From NCBI GenBank assembly GCA_047967505.1, contig CM106539.1: a DNA stretch of 64,000 nucleotides; one strand, written 5' to 3'. Made by a program: the position numbers and the translations under genes. Positions 32,123 to 43,769 of the stretch are shown here, in pieces. The notes beneath the pieces are model-generated. The model saw nothing but the letters and a program-made list of their open reading frames with translations, did not search any database and had not been told where the DNA came from. Source of the DNA: Dipteris shenzhenensis (lineage: Eukaryota > Polypodiophyta > Polypodiopsida > Gleicheniales). Within the stretch, counting starts at the first letter, position 1, and every line of letters starts with the position of its first letter.

Positions 32123-33900
32123 CCTATTGCACCATCACTGGCCTAGGGCAAAGAAGTTCTAAGTGAGGGTGGACCTAAAGCCCCATACAACTCTAACAGT
32201 CAGAATCCCAACCCTCTGAAGAAAGCCTAACCCCAAAAGGAATAGAGAACCAACAGCAGTGGCAGCCAGATACGATCGCAAATTACTCTGCCACTACTGT
32301 CGCCCACTTAGGAATGCCATGAAAAGAAATTACAAGAAGCTATTCTCTGCGCTTCAATCGACGGCCCAAAAAGATCCAAGTAGAGTATGGCTCCTTGATC
32401 TCTCCTAGGACAACTCCGGAGTAAAACATACTAAAAAAAGGGATCATGGTTTCTCAAGGTAAGTATGAGAAAAGGGAAGTGTGTGAATACATGAGCTTAG
32501 GAATGCGTGTGTGTGTGTTTATATATATAAATCAAATGCGGTTTAAAGGCAGATGACAAAAGAGAGACTAGCTAGGGGAAGAAAAATCAAGGAGAAAATT
32601 TTTCCTATCCCAACCACCTTCAATGGCATTGAAGAGATTGCTAGAGCCCTCATCTTAATAGGTTCCTCCTAATGGGAGAAATGTATTCCAGAGAAATTTG
32701 CTACTCTCCACTGGTGCATCCTCCACAAAGCAAAATGGAACAAATGCAAAAGTTGAAAGGATAGGGAAAGGAATATGCTTTTGCAAAAAAATGGCCAACA
32801 AGTAAAGAAGATGTCTTCCATCTTTTTATTACTTGCCTAGGTGCCTTTTTTTTTGTGGAAATTTGTGCAAATACAGGTTGGGGAGCCTATAAATTGGAAG
32901 GCAAATCTTGCTACAAGACTCTTTTAGAATGTCACAGGCATCCTGGGTTGTTTTAAGAGCACATGCACTGTGGCTTATATGGATTGCCAGAAGTTCCTAT
33001 CAGTTCCAAAATGAGTCACTTAATGCTATTGATGCTTTCTCACATTGGTTTAATAGGAATGTTTCACTTTTTCAAAAGTAAGCTTCTGTTGATGATATCC
33101 CCGCATATATTTTTCTCAAGCTAATCATCTTCTTGGTGAGGAAATCTCCTTCTTGATTAGGAAATCTTCAACTACAATGAAGAGGCTCATCTATAGGAAG
33201 AGATGGAGGAACACCATAAGGCATTCAATAGTTGCAAAGTAGTTATTGAGTGCCTCCAAAATCAAGATACCCCCCCCTATTTTTCTTGTTAGATAAGAGA
33301 TTCCTAAAAAGTCATCTACTATCAGTCTACCTTTTTAGTTTGCCACACATACATATCTTTTTGTTGCTATAGACTTTTGGTCAAAAGATCTTTCCTGCTG
33401 AGAATCCCACGGGCTACAAAGGCCGTATGGAGCTTCATTGTATAGATATCTTGTTAATATAAATTATACAAACTAATTTTCTGTTTTAAAAAACAAACCC
33501 TCTAGCATTGTGCACCACACCAGTTACAATGGGAATGAGTGTAGTTAGCATCTACCTAATGCACATTGAAAACTCACAAGCATTGTGCACTTGGCCTATT
33601 CACATAGGCATTCGTGATACTCAAAAAATGGCTACCCAAGGATCTTATAGCAGCAAATCTATTAAGGCTTGCATAACTCTTTTTTAGCTTCGGACTACCT
33701 AATCAATTATTACACTTGAAAAACACTTGAGTACACCACCGATTTTTTGGTTTTGGATAGGGCTCGCCTCTCCATATGAAACTATGCCTTGCGGTTGTAG
33801 GTATCAGGCGAAAACCTTCTTATAAGGATTTGTATGCATCAATTGTTTTTTATTTTATCATATTATTCAAGCTCGATTGTTATTGAATTTTGTTTGTCTC
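32123..33900. other. Intergenic, no gene seen
   Basis: Short frames only. A short GTGTGTGTGTTTATATATATAA run occurs near 32510. The 3' end of the gypsy element and any 3' LTR should lie in or near here but were not found. Confidence 0.4.
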
Positions 33901-33920
33901 TTTCTATTCAATCTATTCAT

Positions 33921-33944
33921 CACACGCACACACACATGCACGCG

Positions 33945-33999
<55 letters not shown>

Positions 34000-34038
34000 A
34001 CACACACGTGCGTGTGCACATGCACACACACACACACA
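33921..34038. repeat. (CA)n microsatellite with imperfections
   Basis: An almost continuous CA run interrupted by TG, CG and ATAC variants. His-Thr frames here are artefacts. Confidence 0.95.
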
Positions 34039-34424
34039 AAAAAATACTCCTTTTACATTGAATGTTTCCAAGAAATTGTTTACCATTTAAAAGGTCAACT
34101 TCTTGTCACTTTTCGAGCATGGTAACTTGATGCATAAAAAACATCCAACTATTGTTTTGTAGGAATCTACCTTCAGTAATGCCCAACTTTAAGGCTCCAT
34201 GATGACTCATTACAGTTTTTGTAGATGCTGTTGTTACTCTTCTACTAGGTGTTAGCGCTCCATCTTTCTAGCACTTGCAGGTTACTTTTATTGACAATTG
34301 ATTTATAGAATATTAAAAATTGAGCAGATACAAACATAAATTAATATTTGTATAGCTAAATATGTTGTTAAATAGTTTCATGCCAATTTTATAACTACAT
34401 ATTTGAGAAATCAAAGCTTAACAT

Positions 34425-35115
34425 ATAGCCATAGATGTACGTATCTACCTATGTATGTACATATGTATGTGTGTATTTACCTATGTATATATATGTGTAT
34501 GTATCTATCCATGTATGTCTGTATGTATGTATCTACTTATGTGTGTGTGTGTGTGTATCTAACTATGTATGTGCACAAGTACAATATTCTTAAGATATTG
34601 ATCTATGTTGTTCTTACCTTATTGGATTAAAAAATTTGTCCCTCAATTTTGATACTAATCTTGTAGTAAATGCCAAATGCTTGGTCATGCATCGTGCTAT
34701 GCTTTGGTAAAGTGGGTCACAATAAAAGAGCCTTGATATAAAGTGATGGTTTGTCTATATAAATATAAATATAAATAATAATAAAAGAAATGTATATACA
34801 AATATAAATATTAATTAATAATTCCAAAAATAAAGAAATACACACGCATGTGCATGCCTGCATTAGCATGCGTGCATGCACGCACACACACACACACACT
34901 CACTCTTGAATGTGTGCACAGGCGTGCGTGCATGAACACACACATGCTTGCACACATGTGTGCGCACAAACAAACACAACATGTGCGTGCATGTGCTCCT
35001 ATATGTGCATGCGTGCGTACTCTCTCTCTCTCTCTCTCCTATATGTGCATGTGTGCGTATTCTCTCTGTCTCTCTCTGTCTCTCTGTCTGTCTGTCTATC
35101 TCTCTCTCTCTATAA
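34425..35115. repeat. Cluster of microsatellites (TATG, TATAAA, CA, TC/TG)
   Basis: In order: TATGTATGTG-type (34430-34570), ATAAATATAAAT (34755-34815), CACACA and TGCATGCGTG (34840-35010), and TCTCTC/TCTGTC (35021-35112). CTATATGTGCATGYGTGCGTA occurs twice next to the TC runs. No gene. Confidence 0.85.
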
Positions 35116-35869
35116 CCCCTTTGTTGTTGGAAATCCCAAGTACTTTGATGCATAACTCTGTAACAGAAGTTTTGTGTCATTTCTCACTACAGCTTCTCAC
35201 GAAGCACAATGATTAAATGTATGTAATAAAAGTATAGGAAAACATGAAGGTGCATGACTCCATGTGTCATTTTTCACTAGGCTTTGTCATTAAGCAACGA
35301 TGAGATATTGTATGTTATTCTTTTTGGGTGATCTACATTTTTAAATTGAAGTGCCAAATAGCGTCCCTTATGGAGTGACCAAGACGAGGTCCTGAGTTGC
35401 TTGAACTTGAGCCGTTTACAGATTGCCCCAGTGCCTGCCCGCCCGAGAACCAAATGCCAGCTGAGCAGTGAAATGGTAAGATTGTAGCGTGCTTATTAGC
35501 TCATGAGGGGGTGCTTATTGGCTTGTGAGGGGTTCGAGCACTCTAGTGGGTGCTAGGACGGGGTATAGTGTTCACTGAAAACCTACAAACCATATACAAT
35601 TAATCGTAAAAGATATTTTCTCAATTCTGTAAAATTTGCAAAATGTTAGGCAATTTAGTTATATTTTAGCTTTAAAATCAGCAAAATTCTTCAAATTTTG
35701 AAACCCCAAGTTTTGTGATTTGTTGAGAAAAATGTGTCTTGTGAACACAAGACGGGGGAACTCGGCTTGTCGCAGCCGATAGAATGTTCCCCTATGCGAA
35801 TCGATGGCCTCGGAACGGGCCAAAAACTCACCCATAGAGGTGTGCTGCATGACCCTATGTGTGGCACAT
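35116..35869. other. Intergenic region upstream of the BAP31-like gene
   Basis: A 26-bp tandem near-repeat (GTGCTTATTRGCTYRTGAGGG, 35488-35540) is present. No coding signal. Confidence 0.4.
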
Positions 35870-36156
35870 GTTTGAAAAGGACAAAACGCATGTTATCAAA
35901 TTAGGGTTTGCGCAGAGTCCCTGTGAATTTTGCCTTAATCAGCATCTTTCTCTTATCTTGCCCATTGTCGATGTGAGGATTTGGACGATCTTGGATTTCT
36001 GCATCCGAATTCTGCTGCTAAATCGGTGCTTGGATCGATCGGATCGGCCATAGTTGCGTTCTTTTCAGCTCCAGTTTTTGAAACCTTCCTTCGATCCAGA
36101 ATTCAGGTAATGCACGATCTTGTTGCCTGCACATCTTGCTATTCGCTCGTTGGAAT
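35870..36156 (+). promoter_or_regulatory. Probable 5' leader and proximal promoter of the BAP31-like gene
   Basis: The stretch before the ATG is pyrimidine-rich (TTTCTCTTATCTTG, TCTGCATCCG), as in plant 5' leaders. A donor-like CAG/GTAATG lies at 36106-36114 but no acceptor precedes the ATG, so a leader intron is not supported. No clear TATA box was found. Confidence 0.35.
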
Positions 36157-36555
36157 ATGGCACTAGAATGGGCCGTCTTGGCTTATGCCGTCGCAGCGGA
36201 AGCTATCATTCTGTTGCTCGTGACCCTGCCTGGTCTGGAACGCCTTCGCAAGGGGATCATCGCTGTTGCCAGGAACAGTCTGCAACCTCTCATGGCTTTG
36301 ATCCCCTTTTGTCTCTTTCTTCTCCTTGACATCTACTGGAAGTATGACCACATGCCCAAATGCGATGGACCGACTTGCACTGTGGCCGAGCAGTCAAGAC
36401 ATGCGAAATCCATTATGAAAAGCCAGCGCAACGCCATTCTAGTGCTCGCAGCTCTTCTCCTTTATTGGCTTCTTTACTGCACCACCCATATGTTGGTACA
36501 GATCGAAAGACTTAATCAGCAAGTGAAGCAATTGAAGCAACGTAACTCCCAATGA
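36157..36555 (+). CDS. BAP31-like endoplasmic reticulum membrane protein, intact single exon
   Basis: 132 residues from ATG 36157 to TGA 36553-36555. The start MALEWAVLAYAVAAEA is preferred over an in-frame ATG seven codons upstream because plant relatives begin M-A-L-x-W. Three hydrophobic helices are visible: residues about 4-25, 42-60 (LQPLMALIPFCLFLLLDIYW) and 87-112. A short hydrophilic tail ends in a Lys/Gln-rich coiled-coil-like segment (QIERLNQQVKQLKQ). The loop HMPKCDGPTCTVAEQSRHAKS matches the position of the charged loop in plant relatives, and the length is close to the usual 125-135. BAP31-family proteins sit in the ER membrane and act in export and quality control of membrane proteins; the role of the short plant form is less known. 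No disabling mutation is seen. The GC content is higher than in the surrounding repeats. The family call is firm, the function inferred. Confidence 0.88.
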   Translation: MALEWAVLAYAVAAEAIILLLVTLPGLERLRKGIIAVARNSLQPLMALIPFCLFLLLDIYWKYDHMPKCDGPTCTVAEQSRHAKSIMKSQRNAILVLAALLLYWLLYCTTHMLVQIERLNQQVKQLKQRNSQ

Positions 36556-37030
36556 AAAGCATTGGCCAAGTATTCGATGTATTCTGTGGTCTGCAGACCT
36601 GTTTTGGATCTCAAAGTGCTCACACTGTTCTTGACTCCTTGGATATCTATGAAGAGAGAATACTATGCAATGTTATTTTACCGTGCGTCTCCTTTGCAAC
36701 TGTTTCCTTCTGGTTTCACGTGGCCTTACCAGTTACTCTGCGTTTGTATTAGTTTTGTAATTTTGTGAAACTATTTCCAGGCTACTTTATAAAGCGCCTA
36801 GTGTTTTTTATCACTGGAAATTAGGAAGCTCATGCGGACAGACTGTTTATTGACGAGAGAATACGTCAAGCAGTTTCCGAAAGTTAAGGATATGTCGTTT
36901 TCTTGCTTCACATTGTCCTTACCTCACAATTGATTTTATAAATCAGGGGAGTTCGATTTCCATCTGATTTGCAGACTCATCGAATTCTTATTAGATAAGA
37001 TCACTCAATTCGACAATGCCAAGATGGCAT
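36556..37030 (+). other. Likely 3' untranslated region and downstream spacer of BAP31-like gene
   Basis: T-rich sequence without a coding frame of interest. No canonical AATAAA was identified. Confidence 0.35.
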
Positions 37031-37212
37031 TTCATGTCAAAATGCAAGTTTACATTTCCATGTGCGCTTTTACGAATGAATGTGTAAAATTTAATCGTAC
37101 TTTGGATGCCTTTCTAGTACCTTCATGTCAAAAATGCCAAGCTTACATTTCCCTGGACGCTTTTATGAATGAATATGTAAAATTTAATCGTACTTTGAAT
37201 GCCTTTCTAGTA
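37031..37212. repeat. 91-bp tandem duplication
   Basis: 37031-37121 and 37122-37212 share TTCATGTCAAAAATGC, GTAAAATTTAATCGTACTTT and GCCTTTCTAGTA with about a dozen differences. Confidence 0.9.
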
Positions 37213-37450
37213 TTGGTTTGCTGTCGTCGGACTACATGGAAAGCCTTATGGTGAATGTTGCTTAGGTTGCCTTACGAGGTTTTATTGAGATAACAGTGTG
37301 AATGATATATATATCTATCATTCATTAGGCCTGCCTATGGGTGAGTGAAATGCTTAAGAGAGCATAAAATTGGAGGCATGAAAAGGAAAGAGTATACAAA
37401 GAGTAGTAAACGCAAATGGTCCAATAGTCAACAAGATGAATTTCATTGTG

Positions 37451-37602
37451 TGTGTGAGTGAGAGAGAGAGGGGGGGGGGGGCTTGCTTAGAGAGAAGAAG
37501 AAGAAGAAGAGAGAGAGAGAAAGAGAGAGAGAAAGGAGAGAGAAAAGGAGAAGAGAAAGGGGAGAGAGGAGAGAGAAGGAGAGAGAGAGGGAGAGAGAGG
37601 AC
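37451..37602. repeat. (GA)n-rich purine tract
   Basis: Contains GAGAGAG runs, a run of about 11 G and AAGAAGAAGAAG. It is low complexity on both strands. Confidence 0.9.
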
Positions 37603-38234
37603 GAAGTCAGTAAATGCATGCATTAAAGCCTCTTACAAGGAGCATACTTGGACCAATCACCTTTGTTCCAAAGTCATAAATACCAGCCTGCCAAAGTTAC
37701 TAGCAACCAATAGGAAATTCTCACCCCAACAAATAGAAAGATTAGCTTTGCAAAACTCGAACCGTTGCTAAGGCTACCCAGAGGGCAGGCCAAAAATCTT
37801 AGATGGTAACCATTGGGAATGGTGCATGGGATGGAAAAGCTAAGGACCTGCAAAAGAACTGGCTGAATGACTTGTAAGAGGATGATTGTATAGAGAGGTT
37901 TATTTTGGCCGGTCATTCCAGTGTTTGTGTTCTTAGAATTATAGAATGTGTCAAAAATGCGCACCCATGGATCTTACTAGGAGAGAGTAGTTACTGAATG
38001 ATGCTTAGCTGCAATCAATATGGCTCATGCTCTTTAAATTGCTCAAGGCCATATACTATGCATACAAGGTATTTTATCCTTTCTAACAAGCGCAAGTTAG
38101 CATTGGCCTTTTGCTTTGGTTCTGGCTTCTGTTCGAATGTGTGAGGTCAGGAAATGTTCATGATTATATTTTTACCGGAAAGATTGTGGGATCATGCAGT
38201 GAGTGCTATTTCAGTATTATTCAATGCAATGCTA

Positions 38235-38392
38235 GGGTAGGAACTGTGGGGCATTCCAGGTTGTTCGGATGGACAGTTACATTCATGAGCAGATTTTGGT
38301 GCAATTCTAAATAGGGTAGACACTCTGTGGAATTCAAGGCTGTTCGTATGGACAGGTACTTTGCATGAGCAGATTTTGGTGCAATTATAATA
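38235..38392. repeat. 80-bp tandem duplication
   Basis: 38235-38314 and 38315-38392 share GAGCAGATTTTGGTGCAAT and a TTCGKATGGACAG block. Confidence 0.85.
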
Positions 38393-38869
38393 CAGGAGGA
38401 AATACGTTCACTAACTATATTGTCTTTGTGAACAGTGTATTTGAAATGTTGTTGAATAAAAGAAAAAGGTGCTTGCAAGCTACATTTCATGCCAACTATA
38501 TACGATGCAATTCATTGTTTGCGGGCATATACAGAAACTAAATCTCGAATCATGTGATATTCCCCCTCTTGAGTTAGGGTTGCCTGTTAAGGTTAAAGGC
38601 ACTCCATATGGGATGCTCCATTGTACCTCTGCGTGTCACCCACCACAGTTCTAGGCTCTCTTGAGCTTTGAGCAGAGCTCAGCAGTATCCTCAGTTTCTA
38701 GTGGGAACAACGGCTGGATCGTATTTTGATAATACTCTCACAATCCGAGAGGATGTGTGAAGTACGTGCAAGACGAAGACACAACTGCTCTATGTAGTTA
38801 CAGCCATAATGACGTGGCAATGTTATGGGGTAGATAAAAAATAATAATTGGCACATTGTGTTCATAAGC

Positions 38870-39290
38870 TTCCCTAGCTGAGCTTAACTAATGTTAATGA
38901 ATGACTACTGGCTGGTCCAAAAATGACATCAAGGAGGCAGGTAAGACTTTCAAAGTCCTTTGGCCCAAAAAGCAAGAACCCAGGGTGCCCTACATAGGTG
39001 AGCAACAGTCCCAACTCCTGAAGGATCATAACTGCCAACCTGAAATGTGAAAGTGGCCTTTGAAAGCACAAAAGCGTGCTTCAGTTGTCCTCATGGAATA
39101 CCGTGAGCTTGTTGCAGGTCTCCCTTGCCTTTTCTGTGTTATCAAACAGTCAGACAATGAGGCATAGTTTAATGTTGATCAACTCCAAGGACTGCATTGC
39201 CTTGCCAGGTTCCACCCGATCCTCTTCCTGATCAGCAAGCAAGTAAAGACACCATGTACACAGGGCTGTAGTTTCAACCTGTCATATATG
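38870..39290 (-). pseudogene. Unidentified coding-like segment with stops
   Basis: Read on the minus strand, one frame gives VEPGKAMQSLELINIKLCLIV, a stop, FDNTEKARETCNKLTVFHED, a stop, and then (after a possible shift) RLAVMILQELGLLLTYVGHPG and FGPKDFESLTCLLDVIFGPAS. The helix-like pattern and sensible composition across several stops suggest a decayed or spliced host-like protein. No family was recognised. Chance cannot be excluded. Confidence 0.3.
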
Positions 39291-40574
39291 AAAAGCTTGT
39301 TCCCATTTACTCATTTGTAGTCGAAGATTACACATGGCTATACTCATTGCACTCGGAGTTGTACATGAAGTTATACTCATCTGTACTTGAACGGCTGCAT
39401 GCATGAGCATCAAATGCTTGCACAAACTCTCATTGAGCTGATCAACTCTCTCAGGATTTGGAAATTAAGCTGTAGCTAGACAAAATTTTAGTGCACGCTT
39501 GTGGGTGGGCAATTAGTTGCTCATGAAAGGTTATGCCTGTGTAAGTGTACGTTCCTCTTGTCCAAGATCAAAGTCAGGCCTAAAAAAGGATGTTTGCAAG
39601 TGTAGCTGTCTTCTTGGGGCACAAACCTCGAGAAAAACTAATGAATTCCTTCCTCCCCTTGCTTGATGTCACAATCCTATTCTCTTGTGTGTTTTGTACA
39701 GGCACAATTGTGAGTGTTCATTCCTCTTCCAATTTTTCCTCCTCTACCTATGGAACCTTAAATCAGCTTCCTGCAACGTCACAATCAAGGTGCCCAAGGT
39801 CAAAGAAGCCTTGCAAATCCAAGGGAGTGAAATGTGCTTAATCAGAGAGTTGCAAGCAAACACATGGTAGATAATATGTCCACAAAGTAGTGTGTGGAGT
39901 GAATCAGCAAGCCAGCATGTTGAAGGGCACTTCACTACTTAATAGCATATGTAGACTCACGAAAAATACCACACTGGTTATTAATTGCACTCTACTGATC
40001 ATGCAAGCCAAGTGATGGCAATAGGCATGTGAGTAATTGTAGGTCCTCACATAGATTCTTGTGACATCACCCCATGTATTTGTGATTATTTCTATAACTT
40101 CCATGTATGAAAGTCATTGCTTGCACATTATCTTTGCATATCTTTGCTAGAGTTCCAACATGCTAATAGAGAAGACTACCCACCTGAGTCAAAAGATGGA
40201 CAGTCATGTCATATGAAAGAAGAATGGGAAGGCCGGGATCAATGAACTCTCTCCCTATTTAAGTGTCGTGCAGACACAACTAAGAGACCATTATAAAATC
40301 TAGCCCCAAAACTATGTAGATCGATCCACCTACTACAAATCTATGGCATACCCAAAAGACTTTGGAATGCTCATGTTCTACCTAACAACACTGTTGGATG
40401 ACTGCCACACAGAAATAGACTCGGAGAAGAGGGAGGATAATAGCTAGAAGGAGGACATGCTTCCCAATTGGTTGTGTGACTTGGAGTCGACAAAGACGGT
40501 GAATATTAATTTTCTTGGATATCATTTTTCCTACCTCTTTAAGGTTCTTGTCAAGCTCATGATGTAGGTTTCTT

Positions 40575-40787
40575 TTGGTAGGACATGATGGTGGCGCTAA
40601 GTTGTATATAGAGCGCCAAGACCAGGATGAAGAGGACCCCGAGCTAAAGGAGGAGTTATTATGGGCATACAAGTCGACAGAGGCAAGTAAGAAATTGGTG
40701 ATTCGAGTGTGTAAGGAGGTCTATGATAGTACATCAAACATGCCAAGCTGTCGAATGCTTGCTACTACAGAGAGGCTGATAAGATAG
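40575..40787 (+). CDS. Hypothetical 70-residue ORF, unrecognised
   Basis: A charged, acidic-to-basic peptide (QDQDEEDPELKEELLWAYK) is preceded by a T-rich acceptor-like stretch ending TTTTGGTAG. It could be an exon, but no partner exon or family was found. Confidence 0.18.
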   Translation: MVGHDGGAKLYIERQDQDEEDPELKEELLWAYKSTEASKKLVIRVCKEVYDSTSNMPSCRMLATTERLIR

Positions 40788-41903
40788 TTGGGAGTATTTT
40801 TGTTTTAGTAAACATCTTGAGGCAATTCTTGGACTTGTGGACTTCTCAGACTACCATCATCCATGATCTATGGTGCTTGTAATACTTGATTTTGTGTTGA
40901 CCCACTTCCATGTTAATACTTAAATGTCTCTAGAAAGACAATTGGTTTTTTAGTGTCAATAATATGTGAGTGTAATATTTTGTACAAATTATCTTAGGTT
41001 TGCTCAAGTAAACTGCTAATTAATCTTATTTTAGTCAACCAAAGTAACTTGGATCTCGATTTAATACATGACTGCTTAATACACGTGGTGGATGAAGAAA
41101 TGAAATAGGATTACTCTAATGTCTTAAGTAGCTTGGTGGCTGAAATCTGAGAGTTAAAGATAACCAGCCTAAAGGGGACTATTTTAGTATAGCACTTTGC
41201 AACAATTTTAGGATAGCGTGGCAATAGTGCATGATAAGTGGTCCGCCAGTGCGGTGGTTGGTTGCACACTAGGATATTAATTGCCACCATTGTGGTGGTT
41301 TGCTTCTATTATTATAAGATGAATGGCATACAATTCATTTGTTTAGGATTTGTGGATTAGTTATGGGATTTAATAAAACAAGTGTGGTGGTTGTTTGGGA
41401 TATAGTAAAAATAAGCATGGGATTTATCATTTGGGATTTACAAAAACAAGCGTGGTGGTGGTTAGGTTGGGCTTTACTAAAAGAAGCGTAATCTCAAATA
41501 CATTTTCCATTTTCCAAGATAAGTGGAATATTGTTTCCTTGCAATGAGACTACATTTTCTTAGTACTATCTTAGTCAACCTCGTCCACTACTCCAAGATA
41601 CCCCAAGATGTGCTCATGCATGTCTAAATCCAATTTGAAGACACTCTTGCTCTTCTTTTGTTGTGGCAAAGGTTGCATCAGGAACTTAAAAGCTCTTACT
41701 AGATGAGAGTATAAAACATTTTAAATACTCTTATGTAACAGTTCGTAATTGTGGCCTCTCTTGGATGTTTTTTTGTACCAAAAAGCTCAAACTACTACAT
41801 CCCACTTCTCATAGGTTGTTCCCCAATCATCCTTAAATGCTTCCTCATTGTTTGTCTCTCAATTGTTTGTCACTCCATTTGAACGTAGAGGGAAAACTTG
41901 AAC

Positions 41904-42345
41904 TCACTCCCATGTCTTCATAGTTGCAATGTTCTCACAATTGTCATGATCCCCTATGATGCACACATTGCAGAAATAAGAAAGTTTTTTTATTTTGATC
42001 AGGTGGTCGTTTGAAAATCCCCATATGGTGTGCAAACCACAAGCTCCTTTAATTTTCTCACAATCATGCCGGCTTCTCCTTTGCACTTCATCCACTTTCA
42101 CTTCATGGAACACTGTGTAACACACTATTATTAAGGCTTTGTTTACTGTATGATGTTGAATGCACGCCTGCGGAGAGGTTGGATGTAATCCATGTTATAG
42201 CATCATGGGAATTATTGAGATTTTTAAGAGGGCATGTTAATTGGTGTTTAAACAAAGCTTTCTTAATAACAGCACCACATTCATCATGTTCACCCTTGCC
42301 ATGCCTAGACCCAAAGAAACTCCACATCATGTCTAGATCGGTCAA
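41904..42345 (-). pseudogene. Transposase-like fragment, frameshifted
   Basis: The frame at 42345-42103 starts WSFFGSRHGKGEHDECGAVIKK after a short lead. A F-F-x-x-x-H-G-K-G-x-x-D-x-x-G-x-x-x-K block like this occurs in the C-terminal part of a group of DDE-type transposase-like proteins annotated in animals and plants. A one-base overlap shifts to the frame ending at 41904, with CYTVFHEVKVDEVQRRSRHD, then LSYFCNVCIIGDHDNCEN, a paired-Cys region. The two frames together read as one decayed protein. The family is named from memory of the motif, and the original enzyme class is uncertain. Confidence 0.45.
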
Positions 42346-43217
42346 GGATTTGAACCTTGAGGCAAAGTAGAATCCATGGGCTGATTTAAATTGAGAGGCA
42401 GCACCGTCTGGCCACAGCTAATGTTGTTTTATATTTTCTACATAGGGATTTTCTTTTTTCAGCCATTCCCAATGCAGTAGAAAAGCATGCACAAATAAGG
42501 TGTCATGTTCCCTACATCTGAAATGTAGAAATGGTATGTGTGTTGCACTGACCTAGAATCCTGTGAGTCAGCAAGTAGATTGGCATCAATCATAGAAGAA
42601 TCAAGCAAATGTCTGTATTTCATATGCACAAGAATTGTTATGTACTTGTTGACAGTTGTACCAGTGAGCACTTTGTATCTCATCTTGTTCTTAAAATGAA
42701 TAATTTTTAGCACAATCTATGACAGAGACAATAGTGTCATGGGGAAAATTGGCCAGCTTATCATGACTGCTTATCCTACCAACTAGCCATGAAATTGTAA
42801 AGCACATATTTTGGGATGGATTGAACCATGTGACCTATAAGCTCCCTTAGCTGAGTGCTCTTATATGATAGTAGCGATCTCTTTTTATCAGATCCTTCAA
42901 TATTCACATTTTCAAATCTCCTCCATTTTAGAGCAACATGGTTGTCGTTCCTAACTTCAATTAGACAGACATGAAATGTCTTCTTCTTCAGCTTTTCAGA
43001 CTACAATGCTTGCATGTCCTATGAATGCATTTAATGTGGTGCCACTCACAATCTCCCTTTGGACAAACCACTGGCTCCCACAGAGACCTTAGTCTATAAA
43101 ATCGGCTCTCCCTTGCAACACATGTTAAGGATCTAGGTGGCCTATAGACTACACATTCATAGGGGAGACATGGGCATCGATCCCCATGGAGCAATACTCC
43201 AACATGACTAGATCTCA
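42346..43217. other. Intergenic, nothing recognised
   Basis: Short frames without family features. Confidence 0.4.
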
Positions 43218-43242
43218 AGTCCTAAACCAGCCAGGTGGTTGC
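43218..43242 (-). repeat. Inverted outlying unit of the CCACCGGGCTGGTTTAG array
   Basis: GTCCTAAACCAGCCAGGTGGTTG is the reverse complement of the array core CAACCACCxGGCTGGTTTAGGAC. Confidence 0.85.
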
Positions 43243-43250
43243 AAAAATAA

Positions 43251-43628
43251 ACATTCCTTTCTTTGAGTTTCCTGACATACCAAGGCTTACAATGCTCAAA
43301 GCTCCTTTGCCCAATTGAAATGTTAGGATTCTGTTCCATAAACATGACATACAACTGCATCTCTATTGACCCAACATGTGGGAACAACAGTACAGTGAGC
43401 CCCCTTTTTGCACTACTATGAGGAAAAGGAAAACAACAAACATTCCTTTCTTTGAGTTTCCTGACATACCATGGATTGCAATGCTCAAAGCTCCTCTGCC
43501 CAATTGAAATGTCAAGATTATATTCCATAAACATGACATACAATTGCGTCTACTGATTCAACATGCGGGAACAACAGTACAGTGAGTCCCCTTTTTGTAC
43601 TACTATGAGGAAAAGGAAAACAATACAA
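43251..43628. repeat. 189-bp tandem duplication
   Basis: 43251-43439 and 43440-43628 are closely similar, both with CATTCCTTTCTTTGAGTTTC and ACTATGAGGAAAAGGAAAAC. Minus-strand frames are duplicated with them (ERNVCCFPFPHSSAKRGLTV). Confidence 0.92.
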
Positions 43629-43769
43629 AACACAGTACATGCAAAAGCGCAGTCTAATTAAACTAATCAGCCTAAAAAAAAATAAAACAATTTCAAACCC
43701 CAAGCTAGTTTGAATAATACAAACACATATAATGAATCTGATAATTAAACTAATCAAGCTACTTGCAAA

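Larger units (their letters stand above)
36769..41903. other. Long intergenic stretch with few features
   Basis: Apart from the two tandem duplications, the GA tract, the coding-like segment near 39 kb and the short ORF at 40.6 kb, nothing recognisable is present. Confidence 0.4.

Noticed and set aside
33834-35216. His/Thr-rich and Cys/Val-rich frames
   Set aside because: They are translations of CA, TG and TC microsatellites.
35488-35545. Possible tRNA-derived SINE because of a GGTTCGAGCACTC box-B-like sequence
   Set aside because: No convincing box A at the right spacing, no tRNA fold, and the site lies in a short tandem repeat.
36109-36156. Leader intron in the BAP31-like gene starting at GTAATG
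   Set aside because: No acceptor AG with a pyrimidine tract occurs before the start codon.
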